A stretch of DNA of 64,000 nucleotides, from positions 7,903,318-7,967,317 of the forward strand of contig QXEO01000382.1 in NCBI GenBank assembly GCA_007115705.1, in the 5' to 3' direction. The stretch is from Dactylis glomerata. Lineage: Eukaryota; Streptophyta; Magnoliopsida; Poales; Poaceae. The notes under the pieces were generated by a model. It worked only from the letters and a program-made list of their open reading frames with translations. It did no database searches and had not been told where the DNA came from. The translations under genes were made by a program, and so were the position numbers. Below, piece by piece: positions 33,114-45,670 of the stretch (position 1 is its first letter; every line of letters begins with the position of its first letter).

Positions 33114-33968
33114 AAAAAAATCCCAACGGAAAGCCTAAAAAATGCCACAACAGAGCCCAAATTGTATCATACACAATTGCACATAAATGGATCCAAGAAA
33201 AAAATACTGAGGTTTTGGGAAACGCTTGCCATCAGGCGACCGATCGCGGGGCCTCGCTTGCGAAATCCTCCTCACCCACAAAGCATACCCTGCGCGCCTC
33301 CGATTGAGCCACCGGCCAGGCTACCCGCGCGCTGCCGCCTTCGTCCAGTGAGCCGCCGACGGTCTTCATCCCCGTGAGCCGCCGTCGATCTCCTCCAGCG
33401 AGTTGTCGTCTTCTCTGCTCCCCACCAGTGGGAATATATTCATAGACGTCTTCTCCAGCGTTGATGGGCTCCGGCGAGCCGGATTCACGGTCAACATCGA
33501 CGAATCAATGAGTTCTAGTCTGCCATGGACAAGATTTCAGCATGAATATATTTGATGTTGTAAACATTAGTTTGTTTGTAACAAACACGTCTATGTTTTA
33601 TGTTGAATGCACATGCGAGATGTTGCAATGTTTATCTGGGCGTTGCCACAAAGGTCCTTATTGGATCAACAGATACAATTTTTTTTGTAATTGTTTGTGT
33701 TTTTTGTTGAAATAGTTTGTAATTTTTATTGTCAATCAATTTGGTAGGAAACAATGTTGTTAATCACTTTTTTAGGTCTTGTTGTAACATGGTCTTTTTT
33801 GTTAAAGTAGTTTGTTGTTTTTTGTTGTAAATCAACCTGTAGCAAAAATTAGTAATATTTTTCAACAAATTTTATAACATTCGCTTCTCCAAAATGTTTG
33901 AACACTTTCGTTGTAATATCATATTTTTGTTGTACGCGAGGGATTACAATTTATGTTAATGTGTATGA
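33114..33968. other. Intergenic DNA left of the Harbinger-like element
   Basis: No gene is supported. 33500-33960 is TTGT-rich with many TTTGTTG repeats, low-complexity in character. Copied at about 59712-60566. Confidence 0.35.
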
Positions 33969-34242
33969 GAGCATCTCCATCTGTTGGGGCTCCCCAGGCC
34001 AAAATCCGGCGCTATTTAGCGCCGGATGGATGTAAAATTTGGCCTGGGGAGGCCAATTTTCCCAGCGGCGAGCCCAGGGGAAAAGTCAAATTCAAACATC
34101 AATAGACGAAAAATGTTCAAACTTAGGGGAAATTTAGAGATATTTCATATATATAGGTGAGTTCTTACATATATAGGCCAAATTCGTAATATATTTGAAT
34201 TCGGCCAGAGGCAAACATAAACTAAACTAAAAGAACAGCGTT

Positions 34243-34315
34243 CTACATGCCCAAATGGCGGTAGAACACCGTGTAGTCGTCGTCGTCGTCGCTGGAGTCA
34301 CTGCCATCCTGCGGT
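34243..34315 (-). pseudogene. C-terminal piece of the Harbinger-like element ORF
   Basis: The last codons of the ORF starting at 45670, severed by E3. It reads an Asp/Ser-rich acidic stretch and ends DYTVFYRHLGM with TAG at 34245-34243. Its frame joins that of the 44591 side exactly when E3 and one GCGGT copy are removed, which confirms both the ORF and the insertion point. Confidence 0.75.
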
Positions 34316-36464
34316 TGAAAGGACACAGATGTCGCCTAGAGGGGGGTGAATAGGCGATATCAAATTTTTTGAATGGCTTGAACAAAAGCGAAATTAAACT
34401 AGCGTTTATTTTGTCAAGTACACAAGACTTAAATAAACTAGGCTCACCTATGTGCACCAACAACTTATGCTAAGCAATACAAGTAACAAGTTGATAGCAA
34501 GATATATGACTTTAAGCACGAAAGCTATCACAATGTAAAGTGCATAAGTAAAGAGCTCGGGTATAGGAATAACCAAGGTACGCGGAGATGATGATGTATT
34601 CCCGAGTTCCTCCCTTGAAAGGGAGTACGTCTCGTTGGAAGGGTGTGGTATCGCCACAAAGGCCTAACCAACGCCACAAAGGCCTCACCCTATTCTTCGG
34701 TGTGAGCTTACGCCACAAAGGCCTAGCTCACTCTTCCACTAAGGGGTTCCTCAAGGCGGAACCGGGCCTTTACACAAATCTTGGGGCACACATCCACAAC
34801 TTAATTGGAGGCTCCCAAGGATAGCCACCAAGGCACCACAAAGCCACAAAGCCGTCTAGGGTTCCAAGAACCCAAGAGTAATAAGCTCACAAACTTTCAC
34901 TTACTCGAATCTCCGGGGAGAACTCAAACCGATGCAACCTATGCAATGGCAAGAACACACAAAGTGCTCAAATCCTTCTCACTCAAATCCTACCAAAGCA
35001 ACTAATGCTATGGAGAGATATGAGAGGAAGAACAAAGGAAATACACAAAGAACTCCAAGATCTAGATTCACTGTGTTCCCCTCACTTAGAGGAGAGATGG
35101 ATTGGTGGAAGTATAGATCTAGATCTCCTCTATCTTTTCCCTCAAAAATATGCAAGAATCATGGGAGGAATGGAGGAGGAAGGGCAAGCTCTTCAAGGTC
35201 AACAATGGAGGAGAGAGAAGCCCAAAACATGTACAGCCCAAGGAGGAAGAAGGGGTATTTATACCCCCCCCACGAAATATGGCCGTTGCAGGATTTTAGG
35301 CCGGATTATCCGACCCCCGGGGCAAAAATCCGCCCAAAAATCTGCCCCCCTTACTGGGTGACGCGCCCAAAAGTCCTTAGCAGAATTTCGAGGGCCGGAT
35401 TATTCAAATAATCCTCCCCCCTCCAGCCCGGATTATCCGGCCTGGAAGAAAACATCAATATGAAAACTATCATAACTTTTGCATCCGGACTCCGTTTTCG
35501 ATAATCTTGGGCTCGTTGGAATCACCACAACGAGCTCTAAAACTTCATCCATAGAAACATCATAGTCCAAGAAAGGAGGATGAAACCAAATAATAAAAGG
35601 TTTGACTTAGCTATAAAGATGAATTGGTAAAACCTCCAAACAACAAAAACGCGATAAGAGTTTCATGCGAAATCCGTTTTTGATGAGCTAGAGCTTGTCA
35701 TGGAAATAACCACAAGCTCTAGAACCTCACATGGATAAAATCCAAATAAGAACCAAGAAAGATGATGCCAAGTATGCAAAGGTTTGAGCTCTCTCCGAAC
35801 GATACGATTAAGTTAGTCACTTGAGAGCCCCTTTTGATAGTACGGCTACCGATCCTATAACCCGGTCTCACAACTAACACCATGAGACCGGTAAGAAAGA
35901 AACCCTAACACTATCATACCTTTGCCTTGAGCATTCCACTTGAGGTGGATAATGACGATCTTGATCTTCTCAAGTTGGACCACCTTTCTTGATTGAGCTT
36001 GCTTGGTGAAGTCTTGCGGATTGCTCCCCCATACTCTACTATGGAAGAGACTCTCTTTAAGCATATCTTCACATATCCATGATCACAATATATATGGCAA
36101 GCTTCAAGCATATGTTCTATTCTAGTTGCTCATCTTGAACTTGTGCTTTGACTTGATCAATCCTCGAATCAATTCTTCTTTCTCCATAATGATGGTATCT
36201 TGAGGATACACATAAGAGCTCACTCAATCTTATTCTTCAAGACACACTTGACATAAGCTCAACTCCCTTAAGACCAATCTTTGGATCACTCCTTGAATAA
36301 CACCTTGTTCAACACATAATCTTCTTCTTACAACCTTGACTCCAACAAATGGTTCAAGCATTGTCTATGGACAAGTACTACACATATAAATCAATGCAAC
36401 CATTAGTCCATAGGGATTGCCATTAATTACCAAAACCACACACGGGGCTCGATATGATCTTTCA
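34316..36464 (-). repeat. E3 3' LTR
   Basis: A 2,149-bp LTR starting TGAAAGGACACAGATGTCGC and ending ATGATCTTTCA on the plus strand. A complete second copy lies at 60914-63066, produced by the 26.6-kb duplication. Confidence 0.9.
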
Positions 36465-39400
36465 ATCTCCCTCATTTTGGTAATTGATGACAATCTCTTT
36501 GAGAGGGTTTATATAATGAATTCAAAGAACCAAAATGGTTGTACTAACATCAAATACTACAAAAGTATGTGATGTTAGTAAAACCACCATATATAGAGCA
36601 AACTCTTCCACAATCTATGCATGTGTGAATGATCTTGATTTCATTGCATATATTTCCAACCAAGGTTGTTGGTGGAGTTTCCACTATATACTCAACCATG
36701 CAAAGCATGCAAGGCAAATGCTTAAAAACAAACTAAAGCATAAAAGCCAATTGCCTTTAAACCCTCGAAACTTCTCCCCCATTGGCATCCATTGCCAAAA
36801 TGGGCAAAAAACTTAGAAGGCCAATATAGTGTGAGTTCCTCCAAAATGGTGTGCATATCCAAAAGAAATAAGTGAAGACACATGCACATATACAAAGACA
36901 AATATATGAAGGAAACCAAACTATATTGAGGATCAAAGATTGCAAAAAAAAAGATAACACAATGGATAAACTTCAACAAATGAAGAGAGCAATCAAACAA
37001 TCCAAAGAACAAATTAAATAAAGATATTATGATAAGATTGAAAAGGTGCTCTAAATAATATGAGGAAGCTCCCCAAGGTGTGTGCACAAAATATTCTATT
37101 TGAGTTGAAGTATAAGATGCACAAACATGGAATCATCACTCCCTCAATATTGTTCTAAACAAAATGATACCAAACAAAATTAAATACTATGCTAACCGCA
37201 AAATGGTGCTTTAAATGAAATGAGGAAGCTCCCCAAGGTACGTGAAAAAATTGGAATGTTTGTATTTGAATACAATTTGCACAACATGGAATCCTCACTC
37301 CCTCAATAACATTTAAAACACAACCATTTGCAAGAGATCATAGAGAAGAAATTAAGCTTACATTTGCATCAAACAAATGGTTGAGCAACAACAAGGGACA
37401 ATATATTAAAAGGCTCAACCAAAGGAATGTGTGATAGGAATGACAAAGAATATTATAAGACTAACACAAGGATAAGCATAGAGCATCCACATAGTCTTCA
37501 ATGAATGATATTGCTTAGCATTCCATCCCAACACATAAGGTTCAAATAAGATATCAAATAATGAGATATCATCTCTCATGTGTATAAGTTTCTAAGTAGA
37601 CAATATCACAAAGATAATTATCACAAAGAAACATGTACACACAAAATAGATACTAAGAATAGAACATGATATCCAAAATGAAGTCATGCAATATACCAAT
37701 GAGATTTTTGCTTTTAAAGCATGGCCAAAGGCTCAATTTATCTTATTGTATATTGATGAACTTCAACCACAAACATGTCAAAGGCATCGCAAATATCAAC
37801 AAGGAAAAGAAGATAGTTGGGATGATTTGATAAAAACAACAAGTATCAAAACAAAGGATACCAAATGGAAGAAATAAATTTGCAATTTCATCAATATTGC
37901 ACATGTGAGCTTATTGAGGAATTGATATGCAAAAAGATTGCTAAGTTGACATATATGGGATAGGAGAACCATGAGCATGATTTGTATATGTTACCAATAA
38001 TATGTCCTCATCTCAACTTGATCACATTTGCAATAAAGAGGTTTCATTAGAATCCTTGCAAGAACCACATGATTTTCAAATAAAGATATCCATGCCAAGA
38101 AACAACCTACACAAGGTTGGACGCTAGAAAAGTATGCATAAAAAAGATACTTGTTACCGAGATATTAATGGTAGGATGTAGTAGATAGGAGTTCTTCAAT
38201 AATCCTAGCTTACCTCAAATTATTATTTAGTCACCACTTCATCCTTATTATTGAGACAAGCACCAATATATCTCCATGTACCTAAAACAAAGTTCAAGTA
38301 CAAGATTGTCCCCAAACTCATTGGGTCCAAAGTAGTTAGAAACTACAACATATAGGATAAACTCCACATAAATATGTGCATATATATATAATTGAATTTC
38401 ATGCACATCTTAGCCGATTTAGAATTTGATGGAGCTTCTCCTATATATTTGATCAAAGAAAGCAAAAGCATGCCATACAATATACATTTAGTAAATATGC
38501 ATGAACAAGACTTTCAAGAGCCAAAGGAGATACAATTTGGACAAAACACCAACAAGGACAAGTGAGCACACAAAATTGTGAAGCTATAAAAGGTTGTCCA
38601 AATTATATCAAAGAATCAAATCAACACAAGATTGACTCCAAAGTTCAACTAGTGAACCAAGCAAAAGCCAATGAGCATAAAGCATAACTAAAACACACAT
38701 GCTCAAAGACATATCTCATTTTAAGAGTAAGAAATAAATAATAAGGAATGAGATCACCAACTCCCAAAGAGAGCAAGGTTCAAACAAACAAACCAAACTC
38801 TCCACACTTTTTATGATGGCACACTAAGTACCAAAAAGAAAAGATTTATCTTCCAACAAAAACCAATACCAAATGAAATAAGCACAAAGAGTGCGTTATA
38901 ACAAATATAGGAGAGCTCCCCCAAGATTAGTGCATTATTTATGATTTTGGATTTAAATACAAAATGCACACAAGTGGGATCATCACATCTACCTACATAG
39001 AAATAACACAAGACAAGTTCAACGAAATCAAATGGAATAACAAAAGTCACGGAAGACAATGGGAGCTAAAACAAATATATTTTTGGCTAGAGATAAGGCA
39101 ATTAAAAGCAATAGTCAATGTAAAGATGATCAATATACATGTGCCACATGATATAGTACCAATTGTCCAAGAACAAGAGGTATTTGGAATTATTTCCCGG
39201 TGGTAGTTTACATATAAATCCAAGATCATCTTCACAACAAAGAAGCATATAGAAAAGGATAAGAATTAAAAACCATGCTAAAGAAGATATTCTTGATAGA
39301 CTCAAATATTTAAACAATCACGCAAGGCAATGATTAGGATAACTTGAAGCAAATGGTTTTCCAACTTTGATGTAGAATTCCACATTTTAGGAAAACCCTA

Positions 39401-40220
39401 CCAAGGAAGTATCTTACAAACAAGATCCAAAACAAGAGGAATAAAACAACTTGGCAAATTAGAACTTGTTTGAGAAAACATACCACATAGAACCAAGATA
39501 ATTTATAATATCAACACTATGTGACACAACCCCAAATATACACATTATATTGGTTTATAGTATGCACAAAGCATATTACTCCCCCATAATATGATAAAAC
39601 ATTTATTTTCACAAGAGGCAAATAAAATCCAACAAGATGATTAATGGATATTATAGAATTTGAATTTCTCATGAGAATGACATAACACATAGAAACTAGA
39701 TAATCTTTAGATATCAACACTAAGTGGTATTCCTCATGTACACACATTTTTAGGATTATGAAGTGCAAAGCATATCACTCCCCCAAAATGGGATGGTCCA
39801 ATAATCTCTCGCAAGAGCCAAGTAGATACAAACAATATGCAAAATGCTCAACAAGAACACCCATACATGGTGTGCAAACCAACATGCACATACTTGATTA
39901 CTCAAAATGAAGCAAGTAGGAAGCACAACATATACAAACACATGCAAGATACAAAACCCAACACATGCAAAGGGGTGAGTAACTTTCAATGTAGATAAGT
40001 TGAGTACAAGTTACCGCAAGGAGGAACATTGGATATATGATAGACACAAGATAATCCAATTGACTTAACTTGAGAAAATATAATTGATGAAGATCCCTTA
40101 ATTCTTCATGATATAGCCAAGTCTCCAATGCCCTCCAACAACACCTATTGTTCAAGTAATGGCTTGTTGGTCCCCAACCAAGTTGGGTCCTAAGAAGTAA
40201 GTAACAATAGGTTTGGCAAC
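36465..40220 (-). other. E3 non-coding internal region
   Basis: About 3.75 kb of A-rich (plus strand) DNA without meaningful ORFs, where pol would lie in an autonomous element. Short modules recur, for example GAGGAAGCTCCCCAAGGT followed about 60 nt later by ATGGAATCxTCACTCCCTC, at about 37062-37150 and 37221-37307. Related CTCCCCCAAGAT / GATCATCAC versions appear near 38911. It could be spacer or hold RNA signals. Confidence 0.6.
37062..37314. repeat. Direct repeat pair inside E3 (unit about 160 bp)
   Basis: Two diverged copies of a block that starts GAGGAAGCTCCCCAAGGT and ends CACTCCCTCAATA, at about 37062-37151 and 37221-37309. They lie within the non-coding half of E3 and again within its copy near 63662. 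Confidence 0.6.
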
Positions 40221-40493
40221 CTAAATGATTCTTTTCTTGACACCACTTTGAGCACCAACAAATTTGGCAAACACATTGCCAACCTTATCCTTGCAAAGTG
40301 AATAAATATCTTCAATTATGATAGGGTTGGATGCGTTACCACTAGTGCATGAAGAAGATAGGTGACCCTTCTCATGGCATACATAGCAAGTTCTTTTATT
40401 CACCTTCTTCTCACTTGATTTCTCCACAAGGGGAGCATTAGCTTGAATTTTCTTGGGAAGTGACCTTTCTTCAACTTGAGGTTGAGCATGGGC
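40221..40493 (-). pseudogene. E3 Gag C-terminal extension with second zinc knuckle
   Basis: Same frame as the Gag ORF and directly after its TAA (40496-40494). It encodes a Lys/Pro-rich stretch, then a CCHC knuckle of the form C-x2-C-x4-H-x4-C (CYVCHEKGHLSSSC), ending at a natural stop at 40221. The upstream TAA sits where the flanking sequence suggests a former CAA codon, a C-to-T change. The original Gag thus probably had two knuckles. Confidence 0.65.
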
Positions 40494-42389
40494 TTAAACT
40501 TGAGGCCGCTTTCCTTGTTGCTTCTCACTAAGTGCCTTTTTCTTCAAAGGGCAAGATCTAACATGGTGCCCTTCAATTTTGCACTTGAAGCAAACAATCT
40601 TGGCCAAATTCTTGACTTGTTCTTGGCCCTTCTTCTTCTTGTATATTTTGGACTTCTTCTTGTTATTAGAGATAAATCTAAGTCCACTCTTGTCATTGGG
40701 GGATTTTTGCACACTCAAGATCTTGTTGAGTGTGGACTTCCCTTCATGATGTTTTTCCAAGTCTTTCTTCAATGAAGTAACTTGGGCCTTGAGCTCTTTG
40801 ATTTCCTCTACATGGTTAGTGACAACACAAGTACTAGTGGAAGTAGAGGCTACATTGTTAGAGCAACAAGGCAAGGAGGGTAATTCATCACTAGATGTAG
40901 CAATAGTATGAGTGGATGAATTACTAGTACTAGCACATGTCAATATAGGATTTGGGGAAATAGTGCTAGTGCCCATATGAGGCTCACAAGGTGTTACCTT
41001 TGTAGATGTAGCCTCATGAGCTAACTTTAGGCGAGCATGGGACACTAGAAGATCCTCATTAGAGCTAGATAGCTTTTTATGACTTTCTTCCAATTTCCCA
41101 TACTTGCTAGTTAGCAATTCAAGTTGAGACCTTAGCTCAACATTATCCTTCAAAATAGATGCTTCACAAGAAATAGAGTTAGTAGCACATGCATCATTAT
41201 CATGAGCAATAGGAGAAGACAACTTGGCAAGAGCAAGGTCATGTTCTTTAGTGAGTTTAGAAATTATTTCATTACATGACTCCTCAATGGATTCAAGCTT
41301 CTCCTCAAGAGAAACCCGAAGCTCTTGCTCTTCCTCTAGAGAATTTTCTAAGGAGCCAATATCATTAGCATACTCTCTTTCGAGTCTACATTTTTCTTCA
41401 ATGATTTTTTGGCTCTCAATAGCACTAGACACAATTTTAACAAGAAGGGAGCGAACCTTCATATCATTGGGACGCGCATTATAGATAATCTCACCTTCCC
41501 TTCTTATGTTATCCTCCTCTTCATATATATTTTCATCCTCTTGGTCATCATTATCCTCCTCCACATCAACACAAGAGGTATTGGGTTCCAAAGTAGGGGA
41601 TACCTTTGAACCCCTAGCCATAAGGCATAGGTGGGTGACATGAGACGATAATGATGAATTACTTGAAGCTCCATTCAAGATCTTGTCTTGGCTCATAGAA
41701 TCTTCGGTTTCCTCTACATTGTTAGACACACAACAACTAGAGGGAATAGAAGCATTTATATTATGGCAACAAGATGCAATAAGCATATCATCATTAGGTT
41801 TCATCAAGCAATTTATACATGATATGCAAGGACTATCAACACAAGCATGTAAAGTACTTTTGGTGCTCGAAGTGTATAAGTCCAAAGATGAAGCATTGTA
41901 ATGAGATAGAGATGAAGGATCATCAAAAGTAAGCATACTATCACCATTGCAAGTTTCATCACCACTCACCATATCATTACCTTGTGTCTTGCCACACTTT
42001 GGTGAAGTGGATGAAAGTTCATCATGGCCGAAAGTGGAAGGAATACAATCATTCCCAATAATCTTAGACACACTATATTTTTCTTGAAGCTTTGGCCATA
42101 TCTCATGAGCGCTCTGAAAAGGCGTGATGGAGAAGGTAACTACATCTCTCAAAGCATTAACAATCACATGAGTAGCTTGAGCATTGAGATACAAGTTTTT
42201 CTCATCCTCTAAAGATAGATTTTGAGTATCCTTTGGAGGAGAAAAACCCGCATCTACAATTCGCACCATAGATGGGTCCATGACCCAAAAATAATTAAGC
42301 ATGTGAATTTTCCAAGTATCATAATTTGTGCCATCAAATATAGAAGTGTTATTGTGCACTAATCCCCTAGCCGATATCTTTGCTCTCAA
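40494..42389 (-). CDS. E3 Gag-like protein with coiled coil and zinc knuckle
   Basis: 631 codons starting about 30 nt inside the primer site. The N-terminal part (IFDGTNYDTWKIHM, about 18-31, and SAHEIWPKLQEKY, about 94-106) matches the Copia Gag DUF4219/UBN2 type. A Ser/Asn/Asp-rich region (about 115-260) follows. Next comes an acidic stretch and a long charged helix (about 300-460, EKCRLEREYA ... LEEKLESIEE) predicting a coiled coil. The C-terminus has a basic KKKSKIYKKKKG stretch and a CCHC zinc knuckle (CFKCKIEGHHVRSC, about 600-613). The protein should form capsids and bind RNA. No protease site or pol is fused. It ends at a TAA after which the frame stays open to a second knuckle. Confidence 0.85.
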   Translation of the reverse strand: MRAKISARGLVHNNTSIFDGTNYDTWKIHMLNYFWVMDPSMVRIVDAGFSPPKDTQNLSLEDEKNLYLNAQATHVIVNALRDVVTFSITPFQSAHEIWPKLQEKYSVSKIIGNDCIPSTFGHDELSSTSPKCGKTQGNDMVSGDETCNGDSMLTFDDPSSLSHYNASSLDLYTSSTKSTLHACVDSPCISCINCLMKPNDDMLIASCCHNINASIPSSCCVSNNVEETEDSMSQDKILNGASSNSSLSSHVTHLCLMARGSKVSPTLEPNTSCVDVEEDNDDQEDENIYEEEDNIRREGEIIYNARPNDMKVRSLLVKIVSSAIESQKIIEEKCRLEREYANDIGSLENSLEEEQELRVSLEEKLESIEESCNEIISKLTKEHDLALAKLSSPIAHDNDACATNSISCEASILKDNVELRSQLELLTSKYGKLEESHKKLSSSNEDLLVSHARLKLAHEATSTKVTPCEPHMGTSTISPNPILTCASTSNSSTHTIATSSDELPSLPCCSNNVASTSTSTCVVTNHVEEIKELKAQVTSLKKDLEKHHEGKSTLNKILSVQKSPNDKSGLRFISNNKKKSKIYKKKKGQEQVKNLAKIVCFKCKIEGHHVRSCPLKKKALSEKQQGKRPQV

Positions 42390-42417
42390 GGCGGTGAAGC
42401 CTAAAATGAGAGACCAG

Positions 42418-42429
42418 GCTCTGATACCA
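42418..42429 (-). other. E3 primer binding site
   Basis: TGGTATCAGAGC on the minus strand, initiator tRNA-Met type, two bases from the 5' LTR. It is identical in sequence to the primer site of E1 and E2. Confidence 0.85.
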
Positions 42430-42431
42430 AT

Positions 42432-44590
42432 TGAAAGGACACAGATGTCGCCTAGAGAGGGGGTGAATAGGCGATATCAAATTTTATGAATGGCTTGAAC
42501 AAAAGCGGAATTAAACTAGCGTTTATTTTGTCAAGCACACAAGACTTAAATAAACTAGGCTCACCTATGTGCACCAACAACTTATGCTAAGCAATACAAG
42601 TAACAAGGTGATAGCAAGATATATAACTTTAAGCACGAAGGCTATCACAATGTAAAGTGCATAAGTAAAGAGCTCGGGTATAGGAATAACCAAGGTACGC
42701 GGAGACGATGATGTATTCCTGAGTTCCTCCCTTGAAAGGGAGTACGTCTCGTTGGAGGGGTGTGGTATCGCCACAAAGGCCTAACCAACGCCACAAATGC
42801 CTCACCTTATTCTCCGGTGTGAGCTTGCGCCACAAAGGTCTAGCTCACTCTTCCACTAAGGGGTTCCTCAAGGCGGAACCGGGCCTTTACATAAATCTTG
42901 GGGCACACATCCACAACTTAATTGGAGGCTCCCAAGGATAGCCACCAAGGCACCACAAAGCCACAAAGCCGTCTAGGGTTCCAAGAACCTAAGAGTAATA
43001 AGCTCACAAACTTTCACTTACTCGAATCTCCGGGGAGAACTCAAACCGATGCAACCTATGCAAGGGCAAGAACACACAAAGTGCTCAAATCCTTCTCACT
43101 CAAATCCTACCAAAGCAACTAATGCTATGGAGAGATATGAGAGGAATAACAAAGGAAATCCACAAAGAACTCCAAGATCTAGATTCACTATGTTCCCCTC
43201 ACTTAGAGGAGAGATAGATTGGTGGAAGTATAGATCTAGATCTCCTCTCTCTATTCCCTCAAAAATATGCAAGAATCATGGGAGGAATGGAGGAGGAAGG
43301 GCAAGCTATTCAAGGTCAACAATGGAAGAGAGAGAAGCCCAAAACGTGCACAGCCCAAGGAGGAAGAAGGGGTATTTATACCCCCCCCCCCCATGAAATA
43401 TGGCCGTTGCAGGATTTTAGGCCGGATTATCCGGCCCTCGGGGCAAAAATCTGTCCAAAAATTCAACCCCCCTTACTGGGTGACGCGCCCAAAAGTCCTT
43501 AGCAGAATTTCGAGGGCCGGATTATTCAAATAATCCGCCCCCCCTCCAGCCCGGATTATCCGGCCTGGAAGAAAACATCAATACGAAAACTGCCATAACT
43601 TTTGCATCCGGACTCCGTTTTCGATGATCTTGGGCTCGTTGGAATCACCACAACGAGCTCTACAACTTCATCCATAGAAAAATCATAGTCCAACAAGGGA
43701 GGATGAAACCAAATGATAAAAGGTTTGACTTAGCTATAAAGATGAACCGGTAAAACCTCCAAACAACAAAAACGCGATAAGTGTTTCATGCGAAATCCGT
43801 TTTTGATGAGCTAGAGCTTGTCATAGAAATAACCACAAGATCTAGAACCTCACATGGATAAAATCCAAATAAGAACCAAGAAAGATGATGCCAAGTATGC
43901 AAAGGTTTGAGCTCTCTCCGAACGATACGACTAAGTTACTCACTCGAGAGCCCCTCTTGATAGTACGGCTACCGATCCTATAACCCGGTCTCACAATTAA
44001 CACCATGAGACCGGTAAGAAAGAAACCCTAACACTTTCATACCTTTGCCTTGAGCATTCCACTTGAGGTGGATAATGATGATCTTGATCTTCTCAAGTTG
44101 GACCACCTTTCTTGATTGAGCTTGCTTGGTGAAGTCTTGCGGATTGCTCCCCCATACTCTACTATGGAAGAAACTCTCTTTAAGCATATCTTCACATATC
44201 CATGATCACAATATATATGGCAAGCTTCAAGCATATGTTCTCTTCTAGTTGCTCATCTTGAACTTGCGCTTTGACTTGATCAATCCTCGAATTAGTTCTT
44301 CTTTCTCCATAATGATGGTATCTTGAGGATACACATGAGAGCTCACTCAATCTTATTCTTCAAGACACACTTGATATAAGCTCAACTCTCTTAAGACCAA
44401 TCTTTGGATCACTCCTTGAATAACACCTTGTTTAACACATAATCTTCTTATTCTTACAACCTTGACTCCAACAAATAGTTCAAGCATTGTCTATGGACAA
44501 GTCCTACACATATAACTCAATGCAACCATTAGTCCATAGGGATTGCCATTAATTACCAAAACCACACACGGGGCTCGATATGATCTTTCA
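42432..44590 (-). repeat. E3 5' LTR
   Basis: A 2,159-bp LTR paired with 34316-36464. It starts TGAAAGGACACAGATGTCGC and ends ATGATCTTTCA next to target copy GCGGT. Confidence 0.9.
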
Positions 44591-45670
44591 GCGGTGGCGG
44601 CGCCTGCTGGCTGCTCTGGCCGGGGGCCCAACAGCTAGACCCCTGTCCAGCGTCACCGACGCGTGGCGGCGTCGGCCGGTACCAGTCGTCGTCGCTAGAG
44701 TCCTCTAGCTTGACGACCGGCGCGTCTCTGGCGGGTTGTGCGGCGGCGGCGCAGCACCGTGTGGTCGCCAGGTCAAGCAGCCGCCATTGCTGCTCTGCCT
44801 TCTCCCTCTCCCAGTCCCACCTGGACCAGGCGAGCGCCGCATCCATCGGTGTGGCGTTGTCGGTGGGAACGACGTCTTCGAGGGACCTCGCGATCGTCTC
44901 GCGAAGCGCCGCATCCTCGGCCCACACGGCCTCCGCGGCGGCGAGGTCAGACGCAGCTGCAACCGCTGCGTCCTCCTTCCTCAGCTTCCGCTTGCGGCTG
45001 CGCGCCGGTGGCGATGAGGTGCTTGCCCCCTTGCGGATGACGAGGGTGCCGCCGCTGCACGCTCTGGTCGGCGGTGCCGACGGCGGCTCCTTCTTCACCG
45101 TACTCGGCGTCGATGCTGACGAGCGGGATGCCGACCTCGACGCCGACCCGGACGAGTGGGATGCCATCCGCCGTGGCATCCACGAGCTCCCGTGGCGGCG
45201 CGATAGGGAAGGCGGCGGCGGCATCCCCAGGACAGAGTAGTTGCCACCCACGATGTGCGCGAGCACGTTTTCGAGGGTGCGGCCCGGCGCGCTCCACCAG
45301 TGGTGGCGGCCGGCAGCGTTGTTGCGCGCGGGAGGAGGGGGAGGGCTATCGTAGGCGGCGATCTCTCGTTCGTACCTGCGCCGGAAGAACTCGTTCCACG
45401 CCGGGTAGTTGTCGGGGAAGAAGCGTGGCTCCGCGCGCTGCTCGTCGCTCATGGTTTCGAGCACCTCGTCGATGGCGGCGTTGAGGGCGGCGCCCGTTGG
45501 CGGCGGAGGGATCGGGACGCCCCCCACACTCAGGCGCCAGCCTCCGGGTGTGCGAAAGTCCGGCGGCGCCGGATAGCCGCCATGTACAGCAGCCGGCCCT
45601 CCCACTGGTGCAAAGAACGCCGGCCGAAGCCGTTGTTCGCCGCGCCGTCGTCGTCGCCGTAGCCCGCCAT
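44591..45670 (-). pseudogene. Uncharacterised transposon ORF, N-terminal part, frameshifted
   Basis: Starts ATG 45670 (MAGYGDDDGAANNGFGRR, then HQWEGRLLYM). A one-base loss near 45577-45582 shifts the frame; the long open part (45605 to 44591) reads PPDFRTPGGWR, EVLETMSDEQRAEP, WNEFFRRRYEREI and NNAAGRHHWW. Then come Ser-rich and Lys/Arg-rich stretches, an Ala-rich acidic helix with WSRWDWEREKAEQQW, and an acidic tail. With the severed C-terminus at 34243 it would be about 380 residues. I know similar proteins only as a repeated Triticeae family of unknown function. No transposase catalytic triad is seen. E3 was inserted 68 nt before the end of the stop codon. Confidence 0.65.

Larger units (their letters stand above)
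34316..44590 (-). mobile_element. E3: 10.3-kb gag-only (non-autonomous) LTR retrotransposon
   Basis: LTRs are 34316-36464 and 42432-44590 (TGAAAG...CTTTCA ends). The flanking target duplication is GCGGT (34311-34315 and 44591-44595). The primer site TGGTATCAGAGC (42429-42418) is two bases from the right LTR, and a purine tract AATGAGGGAGAT abuts the left LTR, so the element runs on the minus strand. The only coding region is a Copia-like Gag (40494-42389 plus an in-frame extension to 40221). No protease, integrase or reverse transcriptase is visible in the remaining 3.8 kb. LTRs differ by roughly 2-3% by eye, suggesting insertion on the order of a million years ago. It must use enzymes of another element. 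Confidence 0.88.

Noticed and set aside
35005..35411. ORFs of 118 and 159 codons in the E3 LTR (again near 43049 and 61603)
   Set aside because: LTR sequence only; frames differ among LTR copies.
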